A stretch of 64,000 nt of DNA, taken from assembly GCF_019042735.1 (NCBI RefSeq), contig NZ_JAHQCR010000088.1, forward strand, positions 186,001-250,000, read 5' to 3'. The DNA comes from Evansella alkalicola. GTDB lineage: Bacteria > Bacillota > Bacilli > Bacillales > Salisediminibacteriaceae. Every line of letters starts with the position of its first letter. The first letter of the stretch is position 1. Positions 15,767 to 23,992 of this stretch are shown one piece after another. Below the pieces are notes generated by a model. The model searched no databases, had not been told where the DNA came from, and saw only the letters and a program-made list of their open reading frames with translations. The translations under genes were made by a program, and so were the position numbers.

Positions 15767-17089
15767 TTAATAGAGGCTCATTGTCTTTTCATTCATTGAC
15801 TCTAAACTGTTTTTGATATGCCCCATAAACTTCCCACAGATTAGACCATCTAATATTCTGTGATCTAGTGACATACAAAGATTGACCATATGCCTAACTG
15901 CAATTGCGTCATTTTCCATCACAACAGGTCGCTTCACGATAGACTCCACTGAAAGAATAGCAGCCTGAGGATAATTAATAATCGGTTGTGACTGAACAGA
16001 ACCAAAAGAACCCGTGTTATTTACGGTAAATGTTCCACCTTGCATATCCTCCTGCTTCAAAGTGTTAGTACGTACCTTCGTTGCAAGGTTATTTACCTCT
16101 CGTGCTAATCCTTTAATTGTTTTTTCATCAGCATGTTTGATGACTGGGACAAATAATTCCTTCTCTGTTGCAACAGCCAGTGAAATATTTATATCTTTAT
16201 TGCGAAGAATCTTATCTCCAGCCCACATTGAATTCACTTCAGGATAAGCCTTAAGTGCATCCACTGTTGCTTTTATGAAAAACGGTAAAAATGTAAGTTT
16301 TATATCTTCTTTATTGAAAAATTCGTCCTTCACCTTGTTACGGTAACGAACAAGGTTTGTTACATCCACCTCAATCATCATCCACGCATGTGGGGCTTCA
16401 TGCTTTGATTTAACCATGTTGTTAGCAATGGCTCTACGCACACCGCTGATAGGAATCTCTTCCACTCGCCCTGATGCCTTCGGAAATGAATCTGACTTAG
16501 CCAATGGAGGTTGAGGCGATGTAGTTTCGGAATCATCGAATGGAGCCTCTATTGCTTCTTCTCTTACGACACCCTCTTTTGTTTCGTTCCTTGTTGTTTC
16601 TGAAAGTTTAGGTGTTTCTCCATTTTCAATGAGTGCTAAAATATCTTTTCTTGTAATTCTTCCACCTTTACCACTGCCGTCAACCTTTTCTAAGTCAATA
16701 TTATGTTCTTGAGACAATCGAAGTACTGCTGGTGAATACCGTTTCTTATTAGATTCATCTTTAACTTTTGAAGTTGAGGTTTCTTCAGCAGTCGTTGCAG
16801 GAGAAGCAACAGTGTCCTGACTCGTAGCTTCGTCTCCTTCTGTTCTTTGACCTGCTACTTCCATTGTACAAATGACTTCCCCAACTGCAATTGTCTCATC
16901 TTCCTCTGCAATTAATTCACCAATGGTTCCTGTATATGACGAAGGAACTTCTGCATTTACTTTATCGGTCATTACCTCTGCAATAGGATCGTATTTATTT
17001 ACTTTATCACCTGGCTTAACAAGCCATTTTGTAATAGTTCCTTCCGTAACACTTTCTCCTAGTTGAGGCATTGTAATCTTCATAGCCAT
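15767..17089 (-). CDS. bkdB: Branched-chain 2-oxoacid dehydrogenase E2 (dihydrolipoyl acyltransferase)
   Basis: E2 core of the complex that turns branched 2-oxoacids into acyl-CoAs, the primers for iso/anteiso fatty acids. An N-terminal lipoyl domain carries the lipoylated lysine in VMTDKVNAEV. A flexible linker, an E3/E1-binding domain (SPAVLRLSQEHNIDLEKV) and the acyltransferase domain ending in the catalytic SLDHRILDG follow. At 440 residues it is standard length with a single lipoyl domain. It is the last gene of the operon, followed by the terminator. Confidence 0.94.
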   Translation of the reverse strand: MAMKITMPQLGESVTEGTITKWLVKPGDKVNKYDPIAEVMTDKVNAEVPSSYTGTIGELIAEEDETIAVGEVICTMEVAGQRTEGDEATSQDTVASPATTAEETSTSKVKDESNKKRYSPAVLRLSQEHNIDLEKVDGSGKGGRITRKDILALIENGETPKLSETTRNETKEGVVREEAIEAPFDDSETTSPQPPLAKSDSFPKASGRVEEIPISGVRRAIANNMVKSKHEAPHAWMMIEVDVTNLVRYRNKVKDEFFNKEDIKLTFLPFFIKATVDALKAYPEVNSMWAGDKILRNKDINISLAVATEKELFVPVIKHADEKTIKGLAREVNNLATKVRTNTLKQEDMQGGTFTVNNTGSFGSVQSQPIINYPQAAILSVESIVKRPVVMENDAIAVRHMVNLCMSLDHRILDGLICGKFMGHIKNSLESMNEKTMSLY

Positions 17090-17130
17090 CTATATGGCAC
17101 CTCCTTGATGGTCTAGAGCTTCTATTTTCA

Positions 17131-18114
17131 TTAAAACTCCGCTAATTCTTTCATCGCTTCTTCCACTTTATCAGGATTGACCATAAAATATTTCTCCATC
17201 GTTGGTGCATAAGGCATCGCTGGTACATCAGGTCCTGCCAAGCGCTTTATAGGTGCATCTAAATCAAAGAGGCAGTTTTCTGAAATAATTGCCGATACTT
17301 CACTCATGACGCTTCCTTCTTTATTGTCTTCTGTCAATAAAAGTACTTTCCCAGTTTTCTTAGCAGCCTCAATGATCGCTTCCTTATCAAGGGGATAAAC
17401 TGTTCGTAAGTCTAAAATATGGGCGTTATAACCCTCTTTAGCTAAATTATCAGCAGCCTGCATTGCAAAATGAACACACAAGCCATATGTGATGACAGTA
17501 ATATCATCACCTTCCCGCTTCACATCCGCTTTACCGATTGGTAGCGTGTAGTCGTCCGTTGGTACTTCACCCTTAATTAAACGATATGCCCGCTTATGTT
17601 CAAAAAATAATACAGGGTCATTACTACGGATCGCAGCTTTAAGAAGTCCTTTTACATCATAAGGTGTAGAAGGCATGACTATTTTCAATCCTGGTACATT
17701 TGCAAATAATGCTTCAACGGATTGGGAATGATATAAGGCTCCATGAACTCCACCACCATAAGGGGCACGAATGGTGATTGGACAATTCCAATCATTATTT
17801 GTTCTATATCTTATCTTTGCTGCTTCAGATACAATCTGGTTGACTGCAGGCATGATAAAGTCAGCAAATTGCATCTCAGCAATTGGTCTCATTCCATACA
17901 TTGCAGCCCCAATACCCACACCTGCAATTGCCGATTCAGCTAATGGAGTGTCAATGACACGTTCCTCACCAAACTGCTCATACAAACCATTGGTTGCACG
18001 AAAAACGCCCCCACGCTTTCCTACATCCTCACCTAACACAAACACGTTCTCATCTCGTTCCATTTCCTCTTTTATGGCAAGTGTAACTGCTTCTATATAA
18101 GACATTATTGGCAT
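17131..18114 (-). CDS. bkdAB: Branched-chain 2-oxoacid dehydrogenase E1 beta
   Basis: Beta half of the thiamine-diphosphate-dependent decarboxylase (327 residues). It contributes the conserved transketolase-like pyrimidine domain (GEDVGKRGGVFRAT, DTPLAESAIAGVGIGAA, IRAPYGGGVHGALYHSQS) and the C-terminal transketolase domain. It lies 7 bp after E1 alpha, so the subunits are made together. Confidence 0.94.
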   Translation of the reverse strand: MPIMSYIEAVTLAIKEEMERDENVFVLGEDVGKRGGVFRATNGLYEQFGEERVIDTPLAESAIAGVGIGAAMYGMRPIAEMQFADFIMPAVNQIVSEAAKIRYRTNNDWNCPITIRAPYGGGVHGALYHSQSVEALFANVPGLKIVMPSTPYDVKGLLKAAIRSNDPVLFFEHKRAYRLIKGEVPTDDYTLPIGKADVKREGDDITVITYGLCVHFAMQAADNLAKEGYNAHILDLRTVYPLDKEAIIEAAKKTGKVLLLTEDNKEGSVMSEVSAIISENCLFDLDAPIKRLAGPDVPAMPYAPTMEKYFMVNPDKVEEAMKELAEF

Positions 18115-18121
18115 ACTGTCA

Positions 18122-19117
18122 TCACTCCTCCCCGTACACGTGTTTCAACGCAGATTCAGGCTCAGCATATGGTGCCTTTTCTGCATAATCTGTTGCGTCA
18201 TCAACTACTTTTCGTAGTTTACTGCGCATCTCTTCTTCTTTTTCATCTGTTAAGAGTCCAGCATCCTTTAAATAAGAACCGAACGTTATAATAGAATCAA
18301 TTTTCTTAGCTGCTTCCACTTCTTCCTTAGCTCGATAGACGCTATCGTCATCATCACTAGAATGAGGTGTTAAACGGTAAGATACAGTTTCAATCAGTGA
18401 TGGACCGTCACCATTTAGGGCCCTTTGTCTCGCATTCGAAATTGCTTCATAAACGGCTAATGGATCATTTCCATCTACTGTTTCCCCATGAATGCCATAC
18501 CCTACAGCGCGGTCAGAAACATTTTCACAGTTTAGCTGCTTTTCAAGTGGGACAGATATAGCATATTTATTGTTTTCGCACATGAAAATAACAGGAAGAT
18601 CATGTACACTAGCAAAGTTTATACCTTCATGGAAATCTCCTTGGTTTGAAGAACCCTCACCGAATGTCGTAAATGCAACAAATTCTTCATTTTTCATTTT
18701 TGCCGCAAGCCCAAAGCCAACTGCGTGAGGTACTTGCGTCGTTACAGGTGATGATCCTGTTACTATTCGGTTTTTCTTTTGACCAAAGTGACCTGGCATT
18801 TGTCTTCCGCCAGAATTTGGATCTTCCGCTTTCGCGAAACCAGAAAGCATAAGATCTTGAGCAGTCATACCAAAATGGAGTACAACTCCCATATCTCGAT
18901 AATACGGCAAAACATAGTCTTTCTTATTGTCTAAGGCCATCGCAGCCCCAACCTGCGCAGCCTCTTGCCCTTGACAGGAAATGACGAAAGGAATCTTTCC
19001 TGCCCTATTCAATAACCACATGCGTTCGTCAATCATTCTAGCTAAGAGCATTGTTTCAAACATTTGTAGGACATCTGCATCAGACAACCCCATTTGCTGA
19101 TGACGAAGTTCACTCAT
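18122..19117 (-). CDS. bkdAA: Branched-chain 2-oxoacid dehydrogenase E1 alpha
   Basis: Alpha subunit (331 residues) that binds thiamine diphosphate and Mg through TFGEGSSNQGDFHEGINFA. The phosphorylation-loop region (YRLTPHSSDDD) is also recognisable. It forms an alpha2-beta2 tetramer with the next gene product. Operon position between lpdV and E1 beta matches Bacillus. Confidence 0.94.
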   Translation of the reverse strand: MSELRHQQMGLSDADVLQMFETMLLARMIDERMWLLNRAGKIPFVISCQGQEAAQVGAAMALDNKKDYVLPYYRDMGVVLHFGMTAQDLMLSGFAKAEDPNSGGRQMPGHFGQKKNRIVTGSSPVTTQVPHAVGFGLAAKMKNEEFVAFTTFGEGSSNQGDFHEGINFASVHDLPVIFMCENNKYAISVPLEKQLNCENVSDRAVGYGIHGETVDGNDPLAVYEAISNARQRALNGDGPSLIETVSYRLTPHSSDDDDSVYRAKEEVEAAKKIDSIITFGSYLKDAGLLTDEKEEEMRSKLRKVVDDATDYAEKAPYAEPESALKHVYGEE

Positions 19118-19165
19118 TGCATTACCTCCTTAAATTTATAAAAACTAATATAGCTAGCAATTTTT

Positions 19166-20596
19166 TTATCCGCCGTGGATGGCTTTTCCATCAACCGCAA
19201 GGGCAGCTTCCCCAATTGCCTCAGATAAACTTGGATGCGGGTGGATGGTATCCCCAACTTCCCAATGAGTGGCATCTAGCACTTTCGCTAATGCCGCTTC
19301 AGAAATCATGTCAGTCACATGGGGGCCAACCATATGTACTCCTAATAAATCATCATTTTCAGCATTCGAAACAAATTTTACAAAGCCTGACGTATCTCCA
19401 TAAACTAAAGCTTTGCCAATTGCTTTAAAGGAGAAAGTTCCTGTTTTTACGGTAAATCCCTTCTCCTTTGCACTAGCTTCTGTTAAACCAACACTAGCTA
19501 CCTCTGGAGAGGAATACGTACATTTAGCAACCATATCAGGATCTACATAATGGGGATCCCCATCTGTCATATGTTCTACTGCTGCAATCCCTTCATGAGA
19601 TGCAACGTGTGCAAGCTGTAATCCCCCGATGACATCACCAATGGCGTAAATATGTGAATCTTTCGTTTGATAAAACTCATTTGTAACGATAAATCCGTTA
19701 TCCACTTGAATACTTGTATTTTGTAGTCCTATATCATCTATATTTGCTGCTCTACCAACAGAGACTAGCAATTTATCAGATATTATACTTTTTTCATTTT
19801 CCTTGTGTTCGTAATGTACGGTCACACTGCCATTATCAACCTTCACTTGATCTGGTAGAACTTTAGTGTTGGTGAAAACTTTGACACCTTTTTTCTTCAT
19901 AGCCCGAAGCATTTCTTTTGATACATCCTCATCTTCTGTTGGAAGTATTCGCGGCATATATTCAATGACAGTAACTTTCACACCAAAATCCGCTAACATG
20001 GAAGCCCATTCAATACCAATTACGCCTCCACCAATAATAGTCATCGTTTCTGGAAGTTCCTCAAGTTGCAAGGCATCGTCTGACGTTAGAATATGCTCAT
20101 GGTCTATTTCCAATCCTGGGAGTGAACGCGGTCGGCTACCTGTTGCAATCAATACATATTTTGGTATAAGCATTTCATTATCAGAGCCATCTTCCATCTC
20201 AACGGATATAGTTCCAGGTGAAGGGGAAAAGATAGAAGGACCTAAGATCCTGCCAAATCCTTTATAAACATCAATCTTTCCCTTTTTCATCAAGTGCTGA
20301 ACACCCTTATGCAGTTGATCGACAATCCCTTGCTTACGTTCTTGGACACGCGTGAAGTTTAAGATAGCCTCACCTGACTCTACGCCAAAATCATTACTCT
20401 TTTGAACGGTTTTAAATACTTCAGCACTCCTAAGTAACGCTTTACTTGGTATACACCCTTTATGAAGACAAGTCCCACCAAGCTTTTCCCTTTCAACAAC
20501 TGCAACCTTTAAGCCTAGTTGAGAGGCACGAATTGCAGCAACATAGCCGCCAGTACCCGCTCCAAGTATGACTAAATCATATTCCACTGCCATCAC
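19166..20596 (-). CDS. lpdV: Dihydrolipoamide dehydrogenase (E3) of the branched-chain complex
   Basis: FAD-dependent disulfide oxidoreductase (476 residues) that reoxidises the lipoyl groups of E2. The FAD motif ILGAGTGGYVAAIRA, redox-active CxxxxC in GGTCLHKGCIPSKALL, NAD motif GGGVIGIEWA and the C-terminal His-Glu pair (HPHPSLSEAIGEA) are all intact. It is operon-specific E3, distinct from the pyruvate dehydrogenase copy expected elsewhere. Confidence 0.94.
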   Translation of the reverse strand: MMAVEYDLVILGAGTGGYVAAIRASQLGLKVAVVEREKLGGTCLHKGCIPSKALLRSAEVFKTVQKSNDFGVESGEAILNFTRVQERKQGIVDQLHKGVQHLMKKGKIDVYKGFGRILGPSIFSPSPGTISVEMEDGSDNEMLIPKYVLIATGSRPRSLPGLEIDHEHILTSDDALQLEELPETMTIIGGGVIGIEWASMLADFGVKVTVIEYMPRILPTEDEDVSKEMLRAMKKKGVKVFTNTKVLPDQVKVDNGSVTVHYEHKENEKSIISDKLLVSVGRAANIDDIGLQNTSIQVDNGFIVTNEFYQTKDSHIYAIGDVIGGLQLAHVASHEGIAAVEHMTDGDPHYVDPDMVAKCTYSSPEVASVGLTEASAKEKGFTVKTGTFSFKAIGKALVYGDTSGFVKFVSNAENDDLLGVHMVGPHVTDMISEAALAKVLDATHWEVGDTIHPHPSLSEAIGEAALAVDGKAIHGG

Positions 20597-20604
20597 TTTT
20601 CCTC

Positions 20605-21723
20605 CTAATGCGTTTTTGACACTATTGATTGTTTCTCCGTACTTACCCCATATTCCTTTGCTTCTTCTTCATTTCTTAAAACACGGAGAGCACCTTCAGC
20701 CAACGCTTGTAGTTCATTTTCTCCTGGTTTTACGATAACGTCAGCCATCCATTCAACCCGATCACTTATTTTCTTAACAAATTGTTTACCATAAGCTAGA
20801 CCACCCGTTAATACGATGGCATCTATCTTTCCTGCTAAAACTGCAGATGCTGCCCCAATTTCTTTCGCGACTTGGTATGCCATTGCATCATAAACTAATT
20901 CAGCAGTCTCATCACCTTTTGCAATTCGGTTTTCCACTTCAACAGCATCATTCGTTCCTAAGTAGCCTACTAAGCCACCTTGCCCTACTATTTTTTTCAT
21001 GATCTCGTCTGCAAAGAATTCCCCAGAAAAGCACATAGCTACTAAGTCCCCTGCCGGAACAGTCCCTGCCCGTTCTGGAGAAAAAGGTCCTTCCCCGTGC
21101 AAACCATTATTCACATCAATAACTCGACCGTAGCGATGTACACCCACAGTGATTCCTCCACCCATGTGTACAACAATAAGATTTAAATCCTCATAATTTT
21201 TTTGGAAGTCTTCAGCAACACGGCGAGCAACTGCTTTTTGATTTAATGCATGAAATATACTTTTTCGCTCAAAGTCTGCAAATCCTGATATTTTTGCAAT
21301 TGGTTCTAGCTCATCAACCACTACAGGATCTACGATATATGCATCTATATTTAACTGCGATGCAATTTCATTAGCTATAATCCCACCTAAGTTTGAGGCA
21401 TGTTGTCCTGCATACCCTTTACGGAGATCTTCCAGCATTACTTCGTTTACAGAATACGTTCCACCTTCTATTGGTCTTAAAAGACCACCTCTACCAACAA
21501 CTGCTGATAACTTTGATAAGTTAATTCCTTTTTCATCAAGAGTTTCAAGGATCATGTTCTTCCGAAAAGGGTATTGGTCTATAATGGATTCATATTTATT
21601 TAAAACATCTTGGTCATGTCTAATCGTCTCTTCAAGTATGATGTGTTCATTGTCAAAGACACCAATCTTCGTTGATGTTGATCCTGGATTAATTGTTAGT
21701 ATCCTGAACTCTTTTTGTTCCAC
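20605..21723 (-). CDS. buk: Butyrate kinase
   Basis: ASKHA-fold acyl kinase (372 residues) that interconverts (branched) butyryl-phosphate and butyrate with ATP formation. Nucleotide-binding signatures are ILTINPGSTSTKIGVF, VVHMGGGITVGVH and VLTGGLAYG. With the phosphotransferase gene at the start of the operon it converts branched-chain acyl-CoA to free acid plus ATP, or activates external acids in reverse. Confidence 0.93.
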   Translation of the reverse strand: MEQKEFRILTINPGSTSTKIGVFDNEHIILEETIRHDQDVLNKYESIIDQYPFRKNMILETLDEKGINLSKLSAVVGRGGLLRPIEGGTYSVNEVMLEDLRKGYAGQHASNLGGIIANEIASQLNIDAYIVDPVVVDELEPIAKISGFADFERKSIFHALNQKAVARRVAEDFQKNYEDLNLIVVHMGGGITVGVHRYGRVIDVNNGLHGEGPFSPERAGTVPAGDLVAMCFSGEFFADEIMKKIVGQGGLVGYLGTNDAVEVENRIAKGDETAELVYDAMAYQVAKEIGAASAVLAGKIDAIVLTGGLAYGKQFVKKISDRVEWMADVIVKPGENELQALAEGALRVLRNEEEAKEYGVSTEKQSIVSKTH

Positions 21724-21787
21724 GTCTTTCCCTCCATCTAACGGGAACCCACATCATCAAGAGACATGGGTCACCGAGACTACTTCA

Positions 21788-22888
21788 TTATCTTCTTCCT
21801 CTACTTAGGATGTTCATTCCGTTTGTTAAAAATTGTTTTCTAGATTTTCGCATCGTTTCAATACGTTCCTCTGCCATTCTGTCCGCAGCTACATATGTCG
21901 GTACATTATCTCGCTTTGATATTTCAAAAATAGTAGATATTTTATCATAAATTGTTTCAACCTTTTTCAAAGCACGATCTCGGTTATATCCTAGCAACTC
22001 ATCTGCTACGTTAATAACACCACCGGAGTTAATAACATAGTCTGGAGCATATACAATGCCCATTTCCTGAATAATATCCCCATGTCTCGTTTCTCTTAGC
22101 TGATTGTTTGCAGCCCCCGCGATAACTTTTGCTTTCAATTGAGGAATTGTCTCATCATTTATAGTTGCCCCTAGTGCACATGGAGCATAAATATCTGCAT
22201 CTACACTGTATATATCATTAGGGTCTACTGCTTTAGCTCCAAATTCTTCCACTGCCCGATTAACTGCTTCTTTATTTATATCTGTTACAATTAATTTAGC
22301 ACCTTCCTCATGAAGATGTTGGCATAGAGTAAAGGCTACATTTCCTACTCCTTGGACAGCAACAGTTTTCCCTTCTAATGAATCTGTTCCAAAAGCTTCT
22401 TTAGCAGCTGCCTTCATACCCACATACACACCATAAGCAGTTACTGGAGAAGGATTACCAGATGATCCAAACGCAGGTGAGATACCAGTTACATATTCTG
22501 TTTCTTGATAAACAAGATCCATATCATCTACTGTTGTACCCACATCTTCTGCCGTAATATAACGGCCATTTAACCCTTGAATATATCGTCCAAATGCGCG
22601 GAACATGGCTTCATTTTTATCTTTTCGAGGATCTCCAATTATAACCGTTTTTCCTCCTCCAAGATTCAAGCCAGCTGCTGCATTTTTATATGTCATTCCC
22701 TTTGCTAATCTTAATGCATCTTCAAATGCTGCTTCTTCTGTTTCATACGTCCACATTCTCGTACCGCCAAGAGCTGGTCCGAGTGTTGTATCATGGATTG
22801 CTATGATAGCCTTGAGGCCAGACTCCTTGTCTTGACAAACCACAACTTGTTCATAATCATACGTCTCCATATACTTAAATAATTCCAT
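21788..22888 (-). CDS. bcd: Leucine (branched-chain amino acid) dehydrogenase
   Basis: NAD-dependent oxidative deaminase (366 residues) that makes 2-oxoacids from Leu, Ile and Val for the downstream complex. The catalytic lysine motif GMTYKNAAAGLNLGGGK and the Rossmann motif VQGVGNVAF are present. The position between the phosphotransferase and butyrate kinase genes matches B. subtilis yqiT/bcd. Confidence 0.94.
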   Translation of the reverse strand: MELFKYMETYDYEQVVVCQDKESGLKAIIAIHDTTLGPALGGTRMWTYETEEAAFEDALRLAKGMTYKNAAAGLNLGGGKTVIIGDPRKDKNEAMFRAFGRYIQGLNGRYITAEDVGTTVDDMDLVYQETEYVTGISPAFGSSGNPSPVTAYGVYVGMKAAAKEAFGTDSLEGKTVAVQGVGNVAFTLCQHLHEEGAKLIVTDINKEAVNRAVEEFGAKAVDPNDIYSVDADIYAPCALGATINDETIPQLKAKVIAGAANNQLRETRHGDIIQEMGIVYAPDYVINSGGVINVADELLGYNRDRALKKVETIYDKISTIFEISKRDNVPTYVAADRMAEERIETMRKSRKQFLTNGMNILSRGRR

Positions 22889-22936
22889 TATAAATTCCTC
22901 CTCTTAAGGTTTCTCTTTTTGGATATATTTAATGGA

Positions 22937-23839
22937 CTATGACGAAGTAACAGCCATTGCCATTGAAAACAATTTACTTTGAACGGAATCCGCTCTTGAT
23001 GTTAGAACAATCGGTGCCTTTGCACCTATAATCATTCCCCCAACTGTCGCTCCACCAAAATAGGTTAATGATTTGTATAATGTGTTACCTACTTCGATGG
23101 TTGGCACTATTAATATATCTGCACTACCACCTACTTCGGACGTAATGCCTTTTTGTTTTGCTGCTTCTTTTGAAATTGCATTATCCAATCCTAATGGCCC
23201 ATCTACAATACAGTTTGTAATTTGACCACGCCTATTCATCATGGTTAACGAAGCGGCGTCAGTAGTTGCCTCCATAGCGGGGTTAACAGTTTCAACCGCA
23301 GCAATAGCTGCAACCTTTGGTTCATTTAATCCCATTCGATTGACAACATCAACAGCGTTTTGTAAAATTTGTACCTTTTCTTGTAACGTCGGGTTTATAT
23401 TCATAGCAGCATCCGACAAAAACAAGATTTTTTCTCTATTCGGAATGGAAAACCCTGCAATATGGGAAAGTATTTTACCACTCCTCAAACCATACTCCTT
23501 ATGTAAAACAGCTTTCAGGAGCTTAGAAGTAGAGAGCATACCTTTCATTAAGACATCGCCTTCACCATTAGAAACGAGTTGCACAGCTTTTTTTGCTGAC
23601 TCAGTATCTGACTCTGCATCTACCCAGGTGATATGTTTGTCATCTTCTTGAGTAAATCCAGCATCTTCCTTCAATCGTTCCATTTGCTCTAGCGGTCCAA
23701 TAAACACAAACGATGCTAGCTTTTCCTCAATTGCTTGTTTTGCTGCAAGGAACAATGATTCATCAATAGCATGAGCAATGACTATTTTTCGGTTTTCTTT
23801 TAAGTTTTTTACTTTATTCAAAAGCTCGTCTAAGGTCAT
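22937..23839 (-). CDS. ptb: Phosphate butyryltransferase
   Basis: Acyl-CoA:phosphate acyltransferase (300 residues), first gene of the branched-chain operon. I chose the ATG at 23839 (MTLDELLNKVKNLKEN) because AAAGGTGG lies just upstream; a frame reaching 23950 would run through the sigma-54 promoter. The C-terminal block (GPLGLDNAISKEAA, EVGGSADILIVPTIEVGN) is typical. With butyrate kinase it makes ATP from acyl-CoA. Confidence 0.92.
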   Translation of the reverse strand: MTLDELLNKVKNLKENRKIVIAHAIDESLFLAAKQAIEEKLASFVFIGPLEQMERLKEDAGFTQEDDKHITWVDAESDTESAKKAVQLVSNGEGDVLMKGMLSTSKLLKAVLHKEYGLRSGKILSHIAGFSIPNREKILFLSDAAMNINPTLQEKVQILQNAVDVVNRMGLNEPKVAAIAAVETVNPAMEATTDAASLTMMNRRGQITNCIVDGPLGLDNAISKEAAKQKGITSEVGGSADILIVPTIEVGNTLYKSLTYFGGATVGGMIIGAKAPIVLTSRADSVQSKLFSMAMAVTSS

Positions 23840-23887
23840 TCCTATTTTCCACCTTTCGAATGCTATTGCATCCCAGTTATAATAACA

Positions 23888-23904
23888 TGCAAAAACCATG
23901 CCAA
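23888..23904 (-). promoter_or_regulatory. Sigma-54 (SigL) -24/-12 promoter of the ptb-bkd operon
   Basis: On the minus strand the sequence reads TTGGCATG-GTT-TTTGCA. The -24 element TGGCA is at 23899-23903 and the -12 element TTGCA at 23888-23892, with exactly 12 bp between the invariant GG and GC. The start codon of ptb lies about 50 bp downstream. The adjacent activator gene is of the sigma-54 enhancer-binding class, which makes this call firm. Confidence 0.9.
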
Positions 23905-23944
23905 GTTTAACCCACTTCATAACAGGGTGAATCGTTAAGAATCC

Positions 23945-23992
23945 TTGCAATTTTTTGCATGATTCGAAAAAAGTTGCATGCAGTTTTTTGCA
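23945..23992. promoter_or_regulatory. Candidate BkdR upstream activating sequences
   Basis: Two similar blocks, TTGCAATTTTTTGCAT and TTGCATGCAGTTTTTTGCAC, lie between the end of bkdR and the -24 box. Each pairs a TTGCA with a second TGCA across a T-tract, giving inverted or direct TGCA half-sites. Placement about 45-90 bp upstream of the -24 element fits an enhancer for the neighbouring activator. Binding is inferred. Confidence 0.55.
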
